Assembly: GCF_026262505.1 (NCBI RefSeq)
Contig: NC_067208.1
Location: 1,736,001-1,800,000 of the forward strand
Source of the DNA: Trichomonas vaginalis G3
Taxonomy: Eukaryota; Parabasalia; Trichomonadida; Trichomonadidae
Direction: 5' to 3'
DNA length: 64,000 nt
The notes under the pieces are model-generated. The model searched no databases, was not told the origin of the DNA, and worked only from the letters and a program-made list of their open reading frames with translations. How positions within the stretch are numbered: the first letter of the stretch is position 1; each line of letters begins with the position of its first letter. Shown here piece by piece: positions 1 to 8,372 of this stretch. The position numbers and the translations under genes are program-made.

Positions 1-558
1 CCTGTTTAAGGTTTCTTGTAAGTCTGTTATTTCAGATATAGAATGTGTATGTCCAACGGCACTTTTCCTGTTTAAGGTTTCTTGTAAGTCTGTTATTTCA
101 GATATAGAATGTGTATGAGTCTTTTTAGAATATTCGTTTTCAGCTCTTGTCACTTCACTTGACATTTTATTGTCAACATATGTTTTGTCTGCTAGTTCAG
201 GATGAGTATGTTCTTTTGTTGCATAAGCATTGTTAGCTCTTTCTTCTTCTTTTGCTATTGCATCGTCTACATATTCTTTGTCAGCTTTGTTGTCAACATC
301 TGTTTTCAAAAGAAGTTCATTTATAGGTTTCTCGTTTAAAGTTCCTTTTGTTGGATTTATACAGACAGTATGGTTCTTATTGTCTTGAAACAGAAACTCA
401 TCTGTCATTGGGTTTAATGTCAGTTTTAAGTTTCCTTCTTTCAATGACTCAGATATCTTAGAATAGTTTGAAAAGTTTGTTGTGTTCTTATTTAGAGCTT
501 GTATAATGAGTTGTCGGTTGTGTTGTATTTCTCTCATAGACGCTGTTTCATTTGACAT
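1..558 (-). CDS. Phage-like fibre protein, N-terminal part (runs off window)
   Basis: This frame is open from the ATG at 558 down to base 1 (186 codons), so the C-terminus is outside the window. After an N-terminal region of about 90 residues come KADKEYVDD-type and THSISEITDLQETLNRK-type units. The latter is repeated as an exact 66-bp in-frame direct repeat at the window edge. Such repeats are typical of trimeric phage tail-fibre stalks. It is related in style to the fibres at 11771 and 50736. It lies divergently, 18 bp from a capsid-vertex-like gene. The inferred role is host-cell attachment. Confidence 0.7.
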   Translation of the reverse strand, partial: MSNETASMREIQHNRQLIIQALNKNTTNFSNYSKISESLKEGNLKLTLNPMTDEFLFQDNKNHTVCINPTKGTLNEKPINELLLKTDVDNKADKEYVDDAIAKEEERANNAYATKEHTHPELADKTYVDNKMSSEVTRAENEYSKKTHTHSISEITDLQETLNRKSAVGHTHSISEITDLQETLNR

Positions 559-576
559 TTTTATTCTAGATAAAAT
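559..576. promoter_or_regulatory. 18-bp bidirectional promoter
   Basis: The ATGs of two divergent genes are only 18 bp apart. The spacer is near-palindromic (TTTATTCTAGATAAAAT). Similar 16-17 bp spacers occur at 7364-7379 and 11754-11770. Trichomonad genes have initiator promoters very close to the ATG, which would allow such compaction. Confidence 0.5.
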
Positions 577-1425
577 ATGCTTTCAATAGAAAAAGAAAAT
601 TCAAGAGTTGCTACAACTAAACCATTAGATGAACTTTTTACGAATATCGGTCAAAAGTTTGAGACAGAGACCGTAAAGCATGAAGGCTATCGTTTTGACT
701 ACCCGTTAAGATGGTTAAGAGACCCATCTGTCACAAAAGCTATTGGCTTTCGTAGAATGAAGTTCATTTCAGAAGCCATACATGGTTTCCCATTTACAGT
801 CGGTTTTGAAGTTCGATACTATAACAAAGAAAAACGTATGTATGAGAAATTTGAACAGGGAAAACTTTTACAAGTGAATTTGCTTGTAAACTTAGAAACA
901 ACTCTTCAAGCTTTTCAAGAAAAAATAAACGACATCTATATCGAATATGCAAACCAGTATAACATTGACGAGGGAGAGTACCATCTCGATATTATATATG
1001 ACAGGAAAAATGCAACTGTTAAAATCAATAGAATAGAAGACCTTGGAGAAAACGTTTATATTTCTACAAAATATAACAACTTGGCATGGTATAGATTTAT
1101 GAGGATGTTAAATCAGCCTGCAGCATATCCAGTACACCCGGACTTTTATGAAGTCGAAAACCCTAATGGAACATATGAAAATGTTTTCGACTCAGATGCT
1201 ATTATAGTTCATGCTTCATTTTCTGGTGCACAAAACTCTTTTTTATGCTTGGCAAATGAGTTTTACGAAAAACCTACAAAGCTATATGAACCACCAAGTG
1301 GAAGTATTTCAGACTTTCAAGTATGGTTTACAACAGATGGAAGAAAGAGAATAATTCCATTATACCATGCGTTTTACTTAGAACTTAGTTTCATATACAA
1401 CTACTATCGAACGGTAAAAATATAA
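577..1425 (+). CDS. Candidate minor capsid (vertex/penton-like) protein, 282 aa
   Basis: The product is a 282-aa soluble beta-rich protein. A motif near residues 41-46, Tyr-Pro-Leu-Arg-Trp, resembles YPRQW in the protein at 6482-7363 and FPTDW at 23217-24074. All three have a C-terminal pattern of a hydrophobic strand with Ser residues, then a Pro-Pro-(Lys/Ser) turn, then two strands. This loosely resembles Polinton penton proteins, but I recognise no definite family signature. Its position, divergent from the fibre gene with an 18-bp gap, matches the vertex/fibre pairs at 11753/11771 and 50711/50736. Vertex role is an inference; the ATG at 577 is well placed. Confidence 0.5.
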   Translation: MLSIEKENSRVATTKPLDELFTNIGQKFETETVKHEGYRFDYPLRWLRDPSVTKAIGFRRMKFISEAIHGFPFTVGFEVRYYNKEKRMYEKFEQGKLLQVNLLVNLETTLQAFQEKINDIYIEYANQYNIDEGEYHLDIIYDRKNATVKINRIEDLGENVYISTKYNNLAWYRFMRMLNQPAAYPVHPDFYEVENPNGTYENVFDSDAIIVHASFSGAQNSFLCLANEFYEKPTKLYEPPSGSISDFQVWFTTDGRKRIIPLYHAFYLELSFIYNYYRTVKI

Positions 1426-1429
1426 TTTT

Positions 1430-1672
1430 TTAATACGGTTGAGGTGTTGGATTTGGTTGCCAACTAGACTGTGGTGCAGGTTCAGGCTGTTGTATAACAG
1501 GAGCTTGTTCTTCTGGTTCAGGGTCTTTAGGTATAATACCAACGAACTGACCTACTCTTTTACCAATATTTTTGACTCCGTTCCAAATTCCTCTTCCGAC
1601 AGATTTTATTCCATTCCATATACCTCTTCCAACATTTCGAAAGAAGTTTCCTATTCTTCCAAAGAAACCCAT
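1430..1672 (-). CDS. Small amphipathic, Gly/Lys-rich protein with Pro tail (80 aa)
   Basis: The first 45 residues contain a repeated motif (GRGIWNGIKSVG, then GRGIWNGVKNIG) that would form a cationic amphipathic helix. The C-terminal third is rich in Pro, Gln and Glu. There is no signal peptide. Similar short membrane-seeking proteins sit at 44767 and 45028 in E2. Adenoviruses, Polintons and related viruses encode small membrane-active or core peptides (pVI/pX-like). That role is inferred from composition only. Confidence 0.5.
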   Translation of the reverse strand: MGFFGRIGNFFRNVGRGIWNGIKSVGRGIWNGVKNIGKRVGQFVGIIPKDPEPEEQAPVIQQPEPAPQSSWQPNPTPQPY

Positions 1673-1690
1673 TTTACTATATGTAAAAAT

Positions 1691-2053
1691 CTAATGTCCG
1701 CCTAGTCTCTTACGTTTCCTTCTGAGTTCCATAGCATTTTTTAACTGGAGCTCATACATTCTATTTCTCCTCTGGTAGAAAACATATTCTGGGTCAACTC
1801 CTGTGTTCGCGTCATCTGCATAAAGTTGTTTATATCCCACTTCAGGGTTTGTATAAAACTCTTTCCATCTCATATTTGCATACCATGGTGGCAAACCTAA
1901 CGCAGCGTCATTTGACATGGCAGTTTGCATTTGTACATCTGTTGGCACTTGACCATAGTTTGCCATTGCAGTTTGTATTCTAACTTCATTTGGAATATTC
2001 TCTGGGTTTGGTTGTCCAGGTTGCTGTGCATTCGCTAAGTTCTGTGCGTCCAT
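1691..2053 (-). CDS. Hypothetical virion-type protein (120 aa)
   Basis: I do not recognise the family. The first 50 residues are rich in Asn, Gln, Pro and Ala and hold a repeat (IQTAMANYGQVPTDVQ then MQTAMSN). The C-terminus is strongly basic (LRRKRKRLGGH). The gene lies 18 bp from the amphipathic protein gene, on the same strand, and its ATG follows an ATTAA spacer as in neighbouring genes. A nucleic-acid-binding virion component is possible but not shown. Confidence 0.45.
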   Translation of the reverse strand: MDAQNLANAQQPGQPNPENIPNEVRIQTAMANYGQVPTDVQMQTAMSNDAALGLPPWYANMRWKEFYTNPEVGYKQLYADDANTGVDPEYVFYQRRNRMYELQLKNAMELRRKRKRLGGH

Positions 2054-2076
2054 TTAATATTAGATAAAAATATCTC

Positions 2077-2208
2077 TTACGAGTACATATACTGAACATT
2101 TGCAGGCATTGGTTCATCTTCATATTCTCTGTACTTTTCTGCCACGTCAAATAAATAAATGACACAATGGAAAAAACCTAAAACAAGTAGTCCTATTTCA
2201 AACCACAT
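2077..2208 (-). CDS. Small single-pass membrane protein (43 aa)
   Basis: The ATG is at 2208 and the TAA at 2077. The N-terminal half is hydrophobic (MWFEIGLLVLGFFHCVIYLF), followed by a charged tail (AEKYREYEDEP), which fits one transmembrane helix. It overlaps the end of the methylase gene by 16 bp and is transcribed the same way, as in compact viral genomes. No family is recognised. Confidence 0.5.
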   Translation of the reverse strand: MWFEIGLLVLGFFHCVIYLFDVAEKYREYEDEPMPANVQYMYS

Positions 2209-3011
2209 TTACTTACTAGTAAAATTTCTTTGTTATGACACTTTCTCCAGTTTATAGGACCTCTCTCATATTCTATCTTGTCATATATAAACTCATAGTC
2301 ATGTATGTCCTCTAACCATCTCATAACGGTTTCCAAACCACTTTTATCGGATGTAAAGTAAAAGCATGGATGGTTATGTAAAACGTCTAAAGTTTCTAAA
2401 GAGTCTCTCAAAGTCCAGTCTACTTGGTATTGAAAATCCCATGTGTTATAGAACGGCGGGTCCACTATAAAGAAAACATTTTCCTTGTCTTTATATTTTT
2501 CATACAAATCTGTCCAATGACATCTCACAAACTCTATACCCTCAATATATTTTTCTATGTCCTCTTTGAAAACATTTGTATAGTTAAGATATAAAACTTT
2601 TGACATAAGTGTTTCAATGTCATGAACTCTTATAGAACCACTATATAATAGTCTAGCAGATATACTATCCCAGTCTATATATTCTGCTTTTTTCAAAACC
2701 TCTCTCACAATATTTTTGTTATCTAATGGTATACGTTCCATCTTACCTATAGGTATCTTTTCTTTTAACTCTTTCAATATATTGTTTGTATCTGGTATAT
2801 GTTTGAGACGGTCCATATAGTTGTCGAAGTCATTGCATATAATCTTTGAGTCTGGGAATATTGTATGGCACAAATGGGATATATAGAAACTTCCACCGAA
2901 CAAATCTACAAATGTTAGACCATTCGGTAGTTTCTTAAGTTCTCTCAATATAATATCTTTACATCTACTCTTATTTCCAAAGAAGGGTAACGGTGGTTTT
3001 GTAAAATTCAT
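2193..3011 (-). CDS. DNA N6-adenine methyltransferase, Dam/D12 class
   Basis: This 272-aa protein has the order of the D12 adenine methylase family. An N-terminal FFGNKS motif leads to the SAM-binding motif DLFGGSF (about residues 37-43). Near residue 188 is the catalytic IVDPPFYNTW, a DPPY variant with Phe in place of Tyr. The reaction is methyl transfer from S-adenosylmethionine to adenine N6 in DNA. N6-adenine methylation is reported in Trichomonas, and Maverick-borne methylases are known there. It may mark element DNA or affect silencing; the target site cannot be read from the sequence. Confidence 0.85.
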   Translation of the reverse strand: MNFTKPPLPFFGNKSRCKDIILRELKKLPNGLTFVDLFGGSFYISHLCHTIFPDSKIICNDFDNYMDRLKHIPDTNNILKELKEKIPIGKMERIPLDNKNIVREVLKKAEYIDWDSISARLLYSGSIRVHDIETLMSKVLYLNYTNVFKEDIEKYIEGIEFVRCHWTDLYEKYKDKENVFFIVDPPFYNTWDFQYQVDWTLRDSLETLDVLHNHPCFYFTSDKSGLETVMRWLEDIHDYEFIYDKIEYERGPINWRKCHNKEILLVSKCGLK

Positions 3012-3151
3012 TTATATATAATAATAAAAATGTTTTTACCCGAAAAGTGACAGAAAAGTGACAAAACATGAAAACATATATAATTTGTGAAAAGCTACTG
3101 GAAGACCCGTATATAAGAACTTCATTTATACTAAACATCTTCAGGGCTAGA

Positions 3152-3204
3152 AGGCACGAAGTGCCTGGAAGCCCCACTTCCTTTTTTTTTTTTTTTTTTT
3201 TTTT
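3152..3204. repeat. GC hairpin followed by T23 run at E0 border
   Basis: AGGCACGAAGTGCCT (3152-3166) is a perfect 6-bp stem with a GAA triloop, the same design as the dispersed micro-palindromes elsewhere in the window. Immediately beyond it, 3182-3204 is 23 consecutive T. DNA to the right changes to AT-rich non-coding sequence, so this is the likely border of E0. Confidence 0.6.
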
Positions 3205-4276
3205 CGAAAATAGATTTTTTCGGTTTTCTCTTCAAATAATTGAAAGAATGATACTATTATAGGTTTATTATATTATATAGCATATACTCATGCTATAGCC
3301 GAAAATTATAAGTTTTGAGAAGATTGAATATAACACAAATAAATTTGAATGTAAGTTAAATTGCTTGTTGTTTTTAATAGCTATTCAATGAGAAATCCAA
3401 TATTGCAAAATTCAAATTGAATGATTGAAAGAACAGAAAAAGTCATTCTTTTCAATTTCGAATATGTTTCATTGTATTTATAATTATATGGCAAATACGA
3501 TATTTACACTTGATTTTTGAAGGAAAATTCACAAAATTGAATAAATTCAAATAATTTTAATTCAAAAATAAACTAGTTATTTGAGTTTAATACTAATTAT
3601 CTATTCAAATTACAAAGTTTGTAATTTAAAATATTTTGTGAGATCAGATTGAATTAATTCAAGGTTCTTTTCACTTAATATTAATGACCATATTACGCAT
3701 TTTCGAACATTCTAAACCAAATATATAAAAATGGGAGACGAATGTTAAATTTGCTAGACATGGGGGAGTTGTCTGCAAAGTTTTAGCTCTTATCTCTAAC
3801 AAAAAAATAATTTTTAAAAAAATGACCGAATACGTTTCACAGCGAGAAAAAAATAAAAGGCAAGATAGAATCTTCTAGACATAAAGAAGTTGTTTACCGA
3901 GTTTTAGCTCTTATCTCTAACAAAAAATTACTTTTTAAAAAAAAGACCGAATACGTTTCACAGCGAGAAAAAAATAAAAGGCAAGATAGAATTTTCTAGA
4001 CATAAAGAAGTTGTCTGCAAAGTTTTAGCTCTTATCTCTAACAAAAAATTAATTTTTAAAAAAATGACCGAATACGTTTCACAGCGAGAAAAAAATAAAA
4101 CTGTACGCTGATTTTCATTTTCATTTCCAGTCACTTTACTTATTATTTTTTCTTTTTTTCATTTTAATTATAAATTATTTCATAATACGTTTATTTACGT
4201 TACCATTTTCTTTATTCTTTTGAATTCCATACTAGACACTTATAGAATATTTTGATTGTTAACGTACTTCATTAGA
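3205..4276. other. AT-rich non-coding DNA
   Basis: I see no credible gene here. Composition resembles the host intergenic DNA further right, not the Maverick genes. The only structure is the tandem repeat at 3771-4098. Confidence 0.6.
3771..4098. repeat. 121-bp tandem repeat, about 2.7 copies
   Basis: Units start at 3771, 3892 and 4013 and are nearly identical. Each contains a TTTTAGCTCTTATCTCTAAC block, an A-rich stretch, then ACCGAATACGTTTCACAGCG. The third copy stops at about 4098. A degenerate piece of the unit precedes the first copy (about 3752-3770). It lies upstream of the interrupted integrase-like gene; function unknown. Confidence 0.85.
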
Positions 4277-4894
4277 ATGAATCCTTACAAAGGGTATGTC
4301 GATCGAATTTATCTAATTGGTATTTCCAATCAGATTGAAGAAGGTAAAATGACATGGGAAGAAGCTTGCACCCATGTTCCCATCGCCCCAACCCTTCAAT
4401 CAAATGATTTCAAATATTTAGATGTTTCAAAATCTTTTTTACAAAATCAATTTAGCTTACAGAATATCCCATTGCCTAAAGGCAAGAAAGGTCGTAGGGT
4501 CAATCCCTACGACCAAATCAAAGCTCTTGCTGTGATACATGACCACTGGGCCTTTCCCTGTGGTCAAACAAAACAATGGAAACGTTTGAAATTACAACAA
4601 ATTGATGTATCTTATAGAGAAGTACGCAGATACTTCAAAGAAAATCATTTCACCAAGACGCGATTAGAGCATGCCGGGCCAGAAACAGCAGTAAGATATT
4701 GGGCTCTTTCACCCAATCTTATCTGGCACGCAGATGTTCATTATTTTAGGGGTGTTCGTGGCCAGTATATTTATGGCATAATCGACGATTTTAGCCGCAA
4801 AGTCCTAGCGTGTATACAAATACCATATATGCTGGCAGCGACGACAGCGAACGTTGCGGCTTCCGCCTTCATTGAATTTGGCGCCCCTTATTGT
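4277..4894 (+). pseudogene. DDE integrase/transposase-like gene, 5' part, interrupted by E1
   Basis: The ATG at 4277 opens 206 codons that end at the Maverick insertion. Residues 100-150 form a helix-turn-helix-like region; then comes the first catalytic Asp in WHADVHYF, followed by YGIIDDFSRK, typical of the retroviral integrase (rve) fold. The rest of the gene lies at 28069-28425 and carries the second Asp and the Glu. The frame is continuous if the element and one copy of ATTGT are removed, so the target gene was intact before insertion. The element family of this gene is not recognised, and no flanking inverted repeats are seen. Confidence 0.8.
4890..4894. repeat. Target site duplication ATTGT (left copy; right copy 28064-28068)
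   Basis: ATTGT directly precedes the left terminal AGTTAGT and directly follows the right terminal ACTAACT. Mavericks make 5-6 bp duplications and have AG/CT termini, so the borders are well defined. Reading the interrupted gene across a single copy keeps the frame. Confidence 0.92.
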
Positions 4895-5137
4895 AGTTAG
4901 TATCTCTATCTTGGGTACGGCGGCACTGCGTTCCACCTTACCCAAGATAACGGTTTGACACTTTACGAAACCGGTAACGTATATTTTACAACACAACTAT
5001 AACACCAACTTAACCTTAAATATTTACAAAACCATCTGACACATAAACGACTTCACTAACGAATTCACTACCGCCCTCACTAAATAAAAAATAACCTTAT
5101 TTTTATTTTTTTTAATTTTTTATTTCATTACAAAGAC

Positions 5138-5572
5138 ATGTCCGACTACATTTACTATGACTCTTTCCCAGAACGTTTCCGTGAACTATTCAAAACTCAA
5201 GTAAAACTGAGAAACATGCATTTTAACAAAGACAGACCCATTGACGATGAAAGAAACCCTGAATATATTACAATCCCATATGACGCAAAGTTCATTGCAT
5301 ACATTCCTTATGGTCGCAGAGGAACGAAAACTATTTCAACAAAGAACAAAAATTATTTCTGGAGCGATGAAGAAAATTGCCTTATCTACATAAATGCATA
5401 CTTAAATAAAGCTACATATTGTACAAAAGAAGGTTGGACTGGATTTGAGCTCTACATATACGACGACGATGGAAACAGACGTTGTGTATACCCATACGAT
5501 AATATGTACCATTGTTTTCATCAAGCATTAAACGAATACATAGTCAGTAAGGGTCTCATTCCTGTTGAGTAG
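5138..5572 (+). CDS. TIR-encoded protein, 144 aa (left copy)
   Basis: The product is identical to that of 27385-27819 in the right TIR, so each E1 carries two copies facing inward. It is a soluble protein rich in Tyr, Asp and Asn with no recognised domain. Motifs include a charged N-terminus (FPERFRELFKTQVKLRN), YIPYGRRGTK and several aromatic strands. The ATG follows a T-rich stretch. E2 also has a gene in its TIR, of unrelated sequence, so a gene in the TIR is a shared design. A role in end recognition or early expression is only a guess. Confidence 0.75.
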   Translation: MSDYIYYDSFPERFRELFKTQVKLRNMHFNKDRPIDDERNPEYITIPYDAKFIAYIPYGRRGTKTISTKNKNYFWSDEENCLIYINAYLNKATYCTKEGWTGFELYIYDDDGNRRCVYPYDNMYHCFHQALNEYIVSKGLIPVE

Positions 5573-5670
5573 ATATGCTTTATTTTTGTTCCCACATTTA
5601 TATAAAAATAAATGATATCACCACCCTCACACGTATGAAAACATAGCACAAAAATAAATTTAGGTGAAGT

Positions 5671-5684
5671 GGTGAGATCTAACC
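5671..5684. terminator. AGATCT-core palindrome between convergent genes
   Basis: GGTGAGATCTAACC lies between the 3' ends of the TIR gene and the 175-aa gene. It is followed by TTTCTAACC repeats. Better symmetric versions occur at other gene 3' ends (15939, 27259, 52794, 53826). Transcript end or insulator function is inferred from position only. Confidence 0.4.
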
Positions 5685-5728
5685 CGATTTCTAACCCGAT
5701 TTCTAACCTCATTTCTACCCTGTTGAAT

Positions 5729-6256
5729 TCATTGCTTTATAACTCTCTTCCTTGGTTTCTTTTTAGTTGCTTTCTTCACGTCTGTCTCCAACTTGACTGT
5801 CTTTCTTCTTCGTCCATAATTATACCAATTACTTCCACCAGTCAATGGGTCAAATGGTCGTTCATAAGGGTTTCCATACATTCCATAAGGTCCGTATGGA
5901 TAAACCGCTGGTGGAGAAGAAACATTTTCTTTAGTTCCATCGACTCTATTTAAATGCATTGTTTCACCTTTCATCTGGTCATTAAAGTCTTTTGCGTGTT
6001 TTGCAAACTCATCGTCCTTTCCTAAAGCATTTTCTGACTCAGTCGCAACCAAATTGGATGCTTTATTTATGAGCCCTATTTTATTTAATCTTAACTTCTT
6101 TGCAACCCAGCCTCCAATCTTTCCTTTATTTGCATCTAATGTCTTTGAAACCCTTCCTCCACTCATTTTATTTACTGCGTCATAAGCTTCAAGTGCTTTT
6201 GCTCCAAATGCTAATGCTTTTGTTCCCATTGCGCCTAAAGCTGCCCAAGCTACCAT
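5729..6256 (-). CDS. Basic, Gly/Ala-rich virion-type protein (175 aa)
   Basis: Residues 1-30 are an Ala/Gly-rich amphipathic stretch (WAALGAMGTKALAFGAKALEA). The middle is charged, residues 110-140 are rich in Tyr, Pro and Gly, and the C-terminus is very basic (RRRKTVKLETDVKKATKKKPRKR). This resembles small DNA-binding or membrane-active core proteins of adenovirus-like viruses, although I recognise no family. Its last codons lie inside the TIR. It starts directly after the stop of the 74-aa gene with no gap. Confidence 0.5.
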   Translation of the reverse strand: MVAWAALGAMGTKALAFGAKALEAYDAVNKMSGGRVSKTLDANKGKIGGWVAKKLRLNKIGLINKASNLVATESENALGKDDEFAKHAKDFNDQMKGETMHLNRVDGTKENVSSPPAVYPYGPYGMYGNPYERPFDPLTGGSNWYNYGRRRKTVKLETDVKKATKKKPRKRVIKQ

Positions 6257-6481
6257 TTACCCCATATTAAAATCATCTCTCTTCAATATTATCTCATAAA
6301 AGTTCTCGTTACTGGAGAAAGTCAATGAAACATAAACATTCTCACGGGCTTCACCCTCACCGCTTTGCGGTCTATCTAACTTCTTTCTTATCTCATCTAT
6401 TCGCTTCAAAATGTCTGAACAATTGCTAACATCTTCTACAACAGTTATTTCATCATGAACGACCTTTAAGAACAAGCTCAT
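6257..6481 (-). CDS. Hypothetical small protein (74 aa) with an in-frame micro-palindrome
   Basis: No family is recognised. The first 40 residues are charged and helical. Then comes a segment encoded by the GC hairpin CCGCTTTGCGG (6360-6370) and neighbouring CGGGCTTCACCC, giving RPQSGEGEAR. The micro-palindrome seems to have been inserted in frame. The gene abuts its neighbours on both sides (0-bp gaps), so the three genes 5729-7363 are probably expressed together. Confidence 0.5.
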   Translation of the reverse strand: MSLFLKVVHDEITVVEDVSNCSDILKRIDEIRKKLDRPQSGEGEARENVYVSLTFSSNENFYEIILKRDDFNMG

Positions 6482-7363
6482 TTAATATGCAATTAAAATC
6501 ATCTCAATAATGAGTCCATCCTTTCCATCTTTAGGTAGCACAACATCTTTCATTGAAGAAGGTTCGACAAGTCTTATGTTAAACTTACTGACAAAGTTTG
6601 TTATACTATAATGCTTCGGTGGCGAATACATGTAGTTTGAAAGACATAATATAGATTCTTCAGCAAATTCACTTATACTGGATTTTATAACAATGTTCTC
6701 ACGAGACCAAACGCCACCAATTGACAATCTTGTAAGCAATCCTGCTGAGCCTTCAACTGTAAACGTCGATGGTAACATTCCACGAAGGTCATCTATTGAC
6801 ATCTTTGAGTCACTGAATTTAAATATTTTCTTAAAGCAATCGTCATTATCTAACCATGCAATAGCTTTGAAGTTTTCATTCGAATAGACATCTGCTTCAT
6901 TAAATGTAAAACCTGACTTCTTTGCAGAGATGACTTTAAAATCTATTGAGTTTGTTTCAAAATTATATGCTATGGTAACTTCTGAAGGTAATGGATGTCC
7001 TTCCGCAGTCAGTTGTTCTCTCACTACCGTTTGAAGCTTTGTGTTAAAAACTTTCATGTCATCTCCTGTGTCTAGGTTCACATACACAGCAATAGGGAAA
7101 CTATCTTGCTTCTTTGTTTCATCATTATATCTCAAAACATTAAAGTTCTTCAATAATATTGTTCTTCCTGCTGGAATACTTCGAACCTGTCTGATTTCAA
7201 TAGCTTTCTCACCTCCTACATACTCTACCCACTGTCTTGGATATTCATAAGTATACTGACTTTCTTGAATTTTGGTTGGTTTCATCATAACGTGTTCATA
7301 GTATATCTTTATACTCTTGTCAGTTAGACTCGGTGCTATGTTCTGAATATTTCTGACTTGCAT
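6482..7363 (-). CDS. Candidate minor capsid/vertex protein (293 aa)
   Basis: I place the start at the ATG at 7363. A longer frame exists, but it would run across the divergent ATPase start. Residues 45-55 hold YPRQW, shared in form with 577-1425 and 23217-24074. The C-terminal 90 residues follow the pattern W..ENIVI.SSIS....ILCL...YSPPKHY, then two strands ending in DGLIIEMIL. This weakly resembles jelly-roll vertex proteins of Polintons. It lies divergently, 16 bp from the ATPase gene. Structural role is an inference. Confidence 0.5.
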   Translation of the reverse strand: MQVRNIQNIAPSLTDKSIKIYYEHVMMKPTKIQESQYTYEYPRQWVEYVGGEKAIEIRQVRSIPAGRTILLKNFNVLRYNDETKKQDSFPIAVYVNLDTGDDMKVFNTKLQTVVREQLTAEGHPLPSEVTIAYNFETNSIDFKVISAKKSGFTFNEADVYSNENFKAIAWLDNDDCFKKIFKFSDSKMSIDDLRGMLPSTFTVEGSAGLLTRLSIGGVWSRENIVIKSSISEFAEESILCLSNYMYSPPKHYSITNFVSKFNIRLVEPSSMKDVVLPKDGKDGLIIEMILIAY

Positions 7364-7379
7364 TTTTAATGGAGATAAA
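7364..7379. promoter_or_regulatory. 16-bp bidirectional promoter
   Basis: Only 16 bp (TTTTTAATGGAGATAA and neighbours) separate the ATG of the candidate vertex gene from the ATG of the ATPase gene. Any promoters for both must lie here or within the coding sequences. Confidence 0.45.
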
Positions 7380-8372
7380 ATGAAGCATTTAATACATGAT
7401 GTAGATGAAGACATGAATGAAACTACAGACAAACTTAACTCTTCTCTTATTCTTCCTTTCAGCAAAGATTATGAATTCTGTTCAAATGGCGTTTATTTCT
7501 ATTGTGGAAAGATGGGTTCAGGTAAGACATTTAACCTCATTCGTCATATACTCATAACAGAGCGTTTAGGAAACGACTCTTACTATGACCAAATCATTAT
7601 ATCAGCAACTTCAGACTCTATGGATTCAACAGCGAAAACATTTATGTCAAAAGTTCAAGCCTCTGTCGTTAAAGTTCCAGACAGTGAACTCATTGAATTT
7701 CTTAAACGTTACATTCGACGTAAGAGGAAATATTATGCCATCGTAGAGTTCATACAGTCAGGAATGCAAAAGACTTCTGAGAAGATGGAAAGAATTATTG
7801 ACAAACACCACTTACGTCAATACTCAGGAGTTTACGATATGAAACGACTGACAAACTACATTCTATCAAAACTTTCAAAATACCCCTTCAAAAAGTATCC
7901 TTCAAACACTCTGCTCGTTTGTGACGACTTCGCCGGAAAAGGTTTAGTGTCAAAACCAGACTCACCATTAGCTAACATCATAACTAAAGTCAGACATTAC
8001 CATTTAACTGTAGCAATACTTATGCAAACATGGCGTTTTCTTGCTTTAAACATAAAACGTCTCATAACTGACTTCGTTATCTTTCAAGGTTTCTCACGCT
8101 ATGATATTGAACTCATTTGGAAACAGTCAGGTATAACATTACCTTTTGAAGAAATTTGGGAAGCATATAAGTCTCTCATCTCTCCTCGTTCATACCTTGA
8201 GATTCATATCATGACTAATACCATTAAAGTCAAAAATATTCCAGGAACGACCACCATTGTTTTAAAGTTTAACCTTCAATTGACTGATGGTAAACAAATT
8301 CCATGCATCTCTGTCGCCATTTCTGTTAATATTTTTGCTGTCATTCATATCATCCACTTCCCCATCCGTTAG
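7380..8372 (+). CDS. A32/FtsK-HerA-like genome-packaging ATPase
   Basis: Residues 43-50 are GKMGSGKT (Walker A). Near residue 180, NTLLVCDDFAG gives the hydrophobic Walker B ending in DD. An arginine-rich segment (RYIRRKRKYY) lies between them. This is the packaging ATPase class of Polintons, poxviruses and other double jelly-roll viruses, which pumps DNA into capsids using ATP. Its E2 counterpart is at 46975-47802. Homology with E2 appears to end near base 8220. The last ~50 residues run antisense through the gene at 8262-8663, suggesting that the original stop was lost. Confidence 0.85.
   Translation: MKHLIHDVDEDMNETTDKLNSSLILPFSKDYEFCSNGVYFYCGKMGSGKTFNLIRHILITERLGNDSYYDQIIISATSDSMDSTAKTFMSKVQASVVKVPDSELIEFLKRYIRRKRKYYAIVEFIQSGMQKTSEKMERIIDKHHLRQYSGVYDMKRLTNYILSKLSKYPFKKYPSNTLLVCDDFAGKGLVSKPDSPLANIITKVRHYHLTVAILMQTWRFLALNIKRLITDFVIFQGFSRYDIELIWKQSGITLPFEEIWEAYKSLISPRSYLEIHIMTNTIKVKNIPGTTTIVLKFNLQLTDGKQIPCISVAISVNIFAVIHIIHFPIR

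Larger units (their letters stand above)
1..3204. mobile_element. E0: truncated Maverick/Polinton-like element (right part)
   Basis: Six tightly packed genes resemble the gene content of the two larger Mavericks in this window: a fibre with KADK/THS repeats, a capsid-vertex-like protein, a small amphipathic protein, a membrane peptide and an adenine methylase. Gaps between genes are short. The element enters from the left edge of the window. On the right it stops near a GC hairpin and a run of 23 T, with no terminal inverted repeat visible, so I infer a truncated or rearranged copy. The exact right border is uncertain. Confidence 0.6.
4895..5753. repeat. E1 left terminal inverted repeat
   Basis: It matches 27201-28063 in reverse complement. 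The outer ~760 bp are nearly identical; one difference is a T8 versus T9 run near 5115. Inward of about 5600 there are small indels around an AGATCT palindrome. The match ends at AACTCTCTTCCTT, inside the 3' ends of the first internal genes. The repeat encodes a complete 144-aa gene. A short hairpin (CTTGGGTA...TACCCAAG) lies at about 4909-4948. Confidence 0.93.

Noticed and set aside
3771-4098. Possible CRISPR array
   Set aside because: The 121-bp units are complete tandem copies without distinct spacers.
4805-4996. Minus-strand 63-codon frame across the left E1 border
   Set aside because: It is antisense to the interrupted gene and spans the insertion junction.
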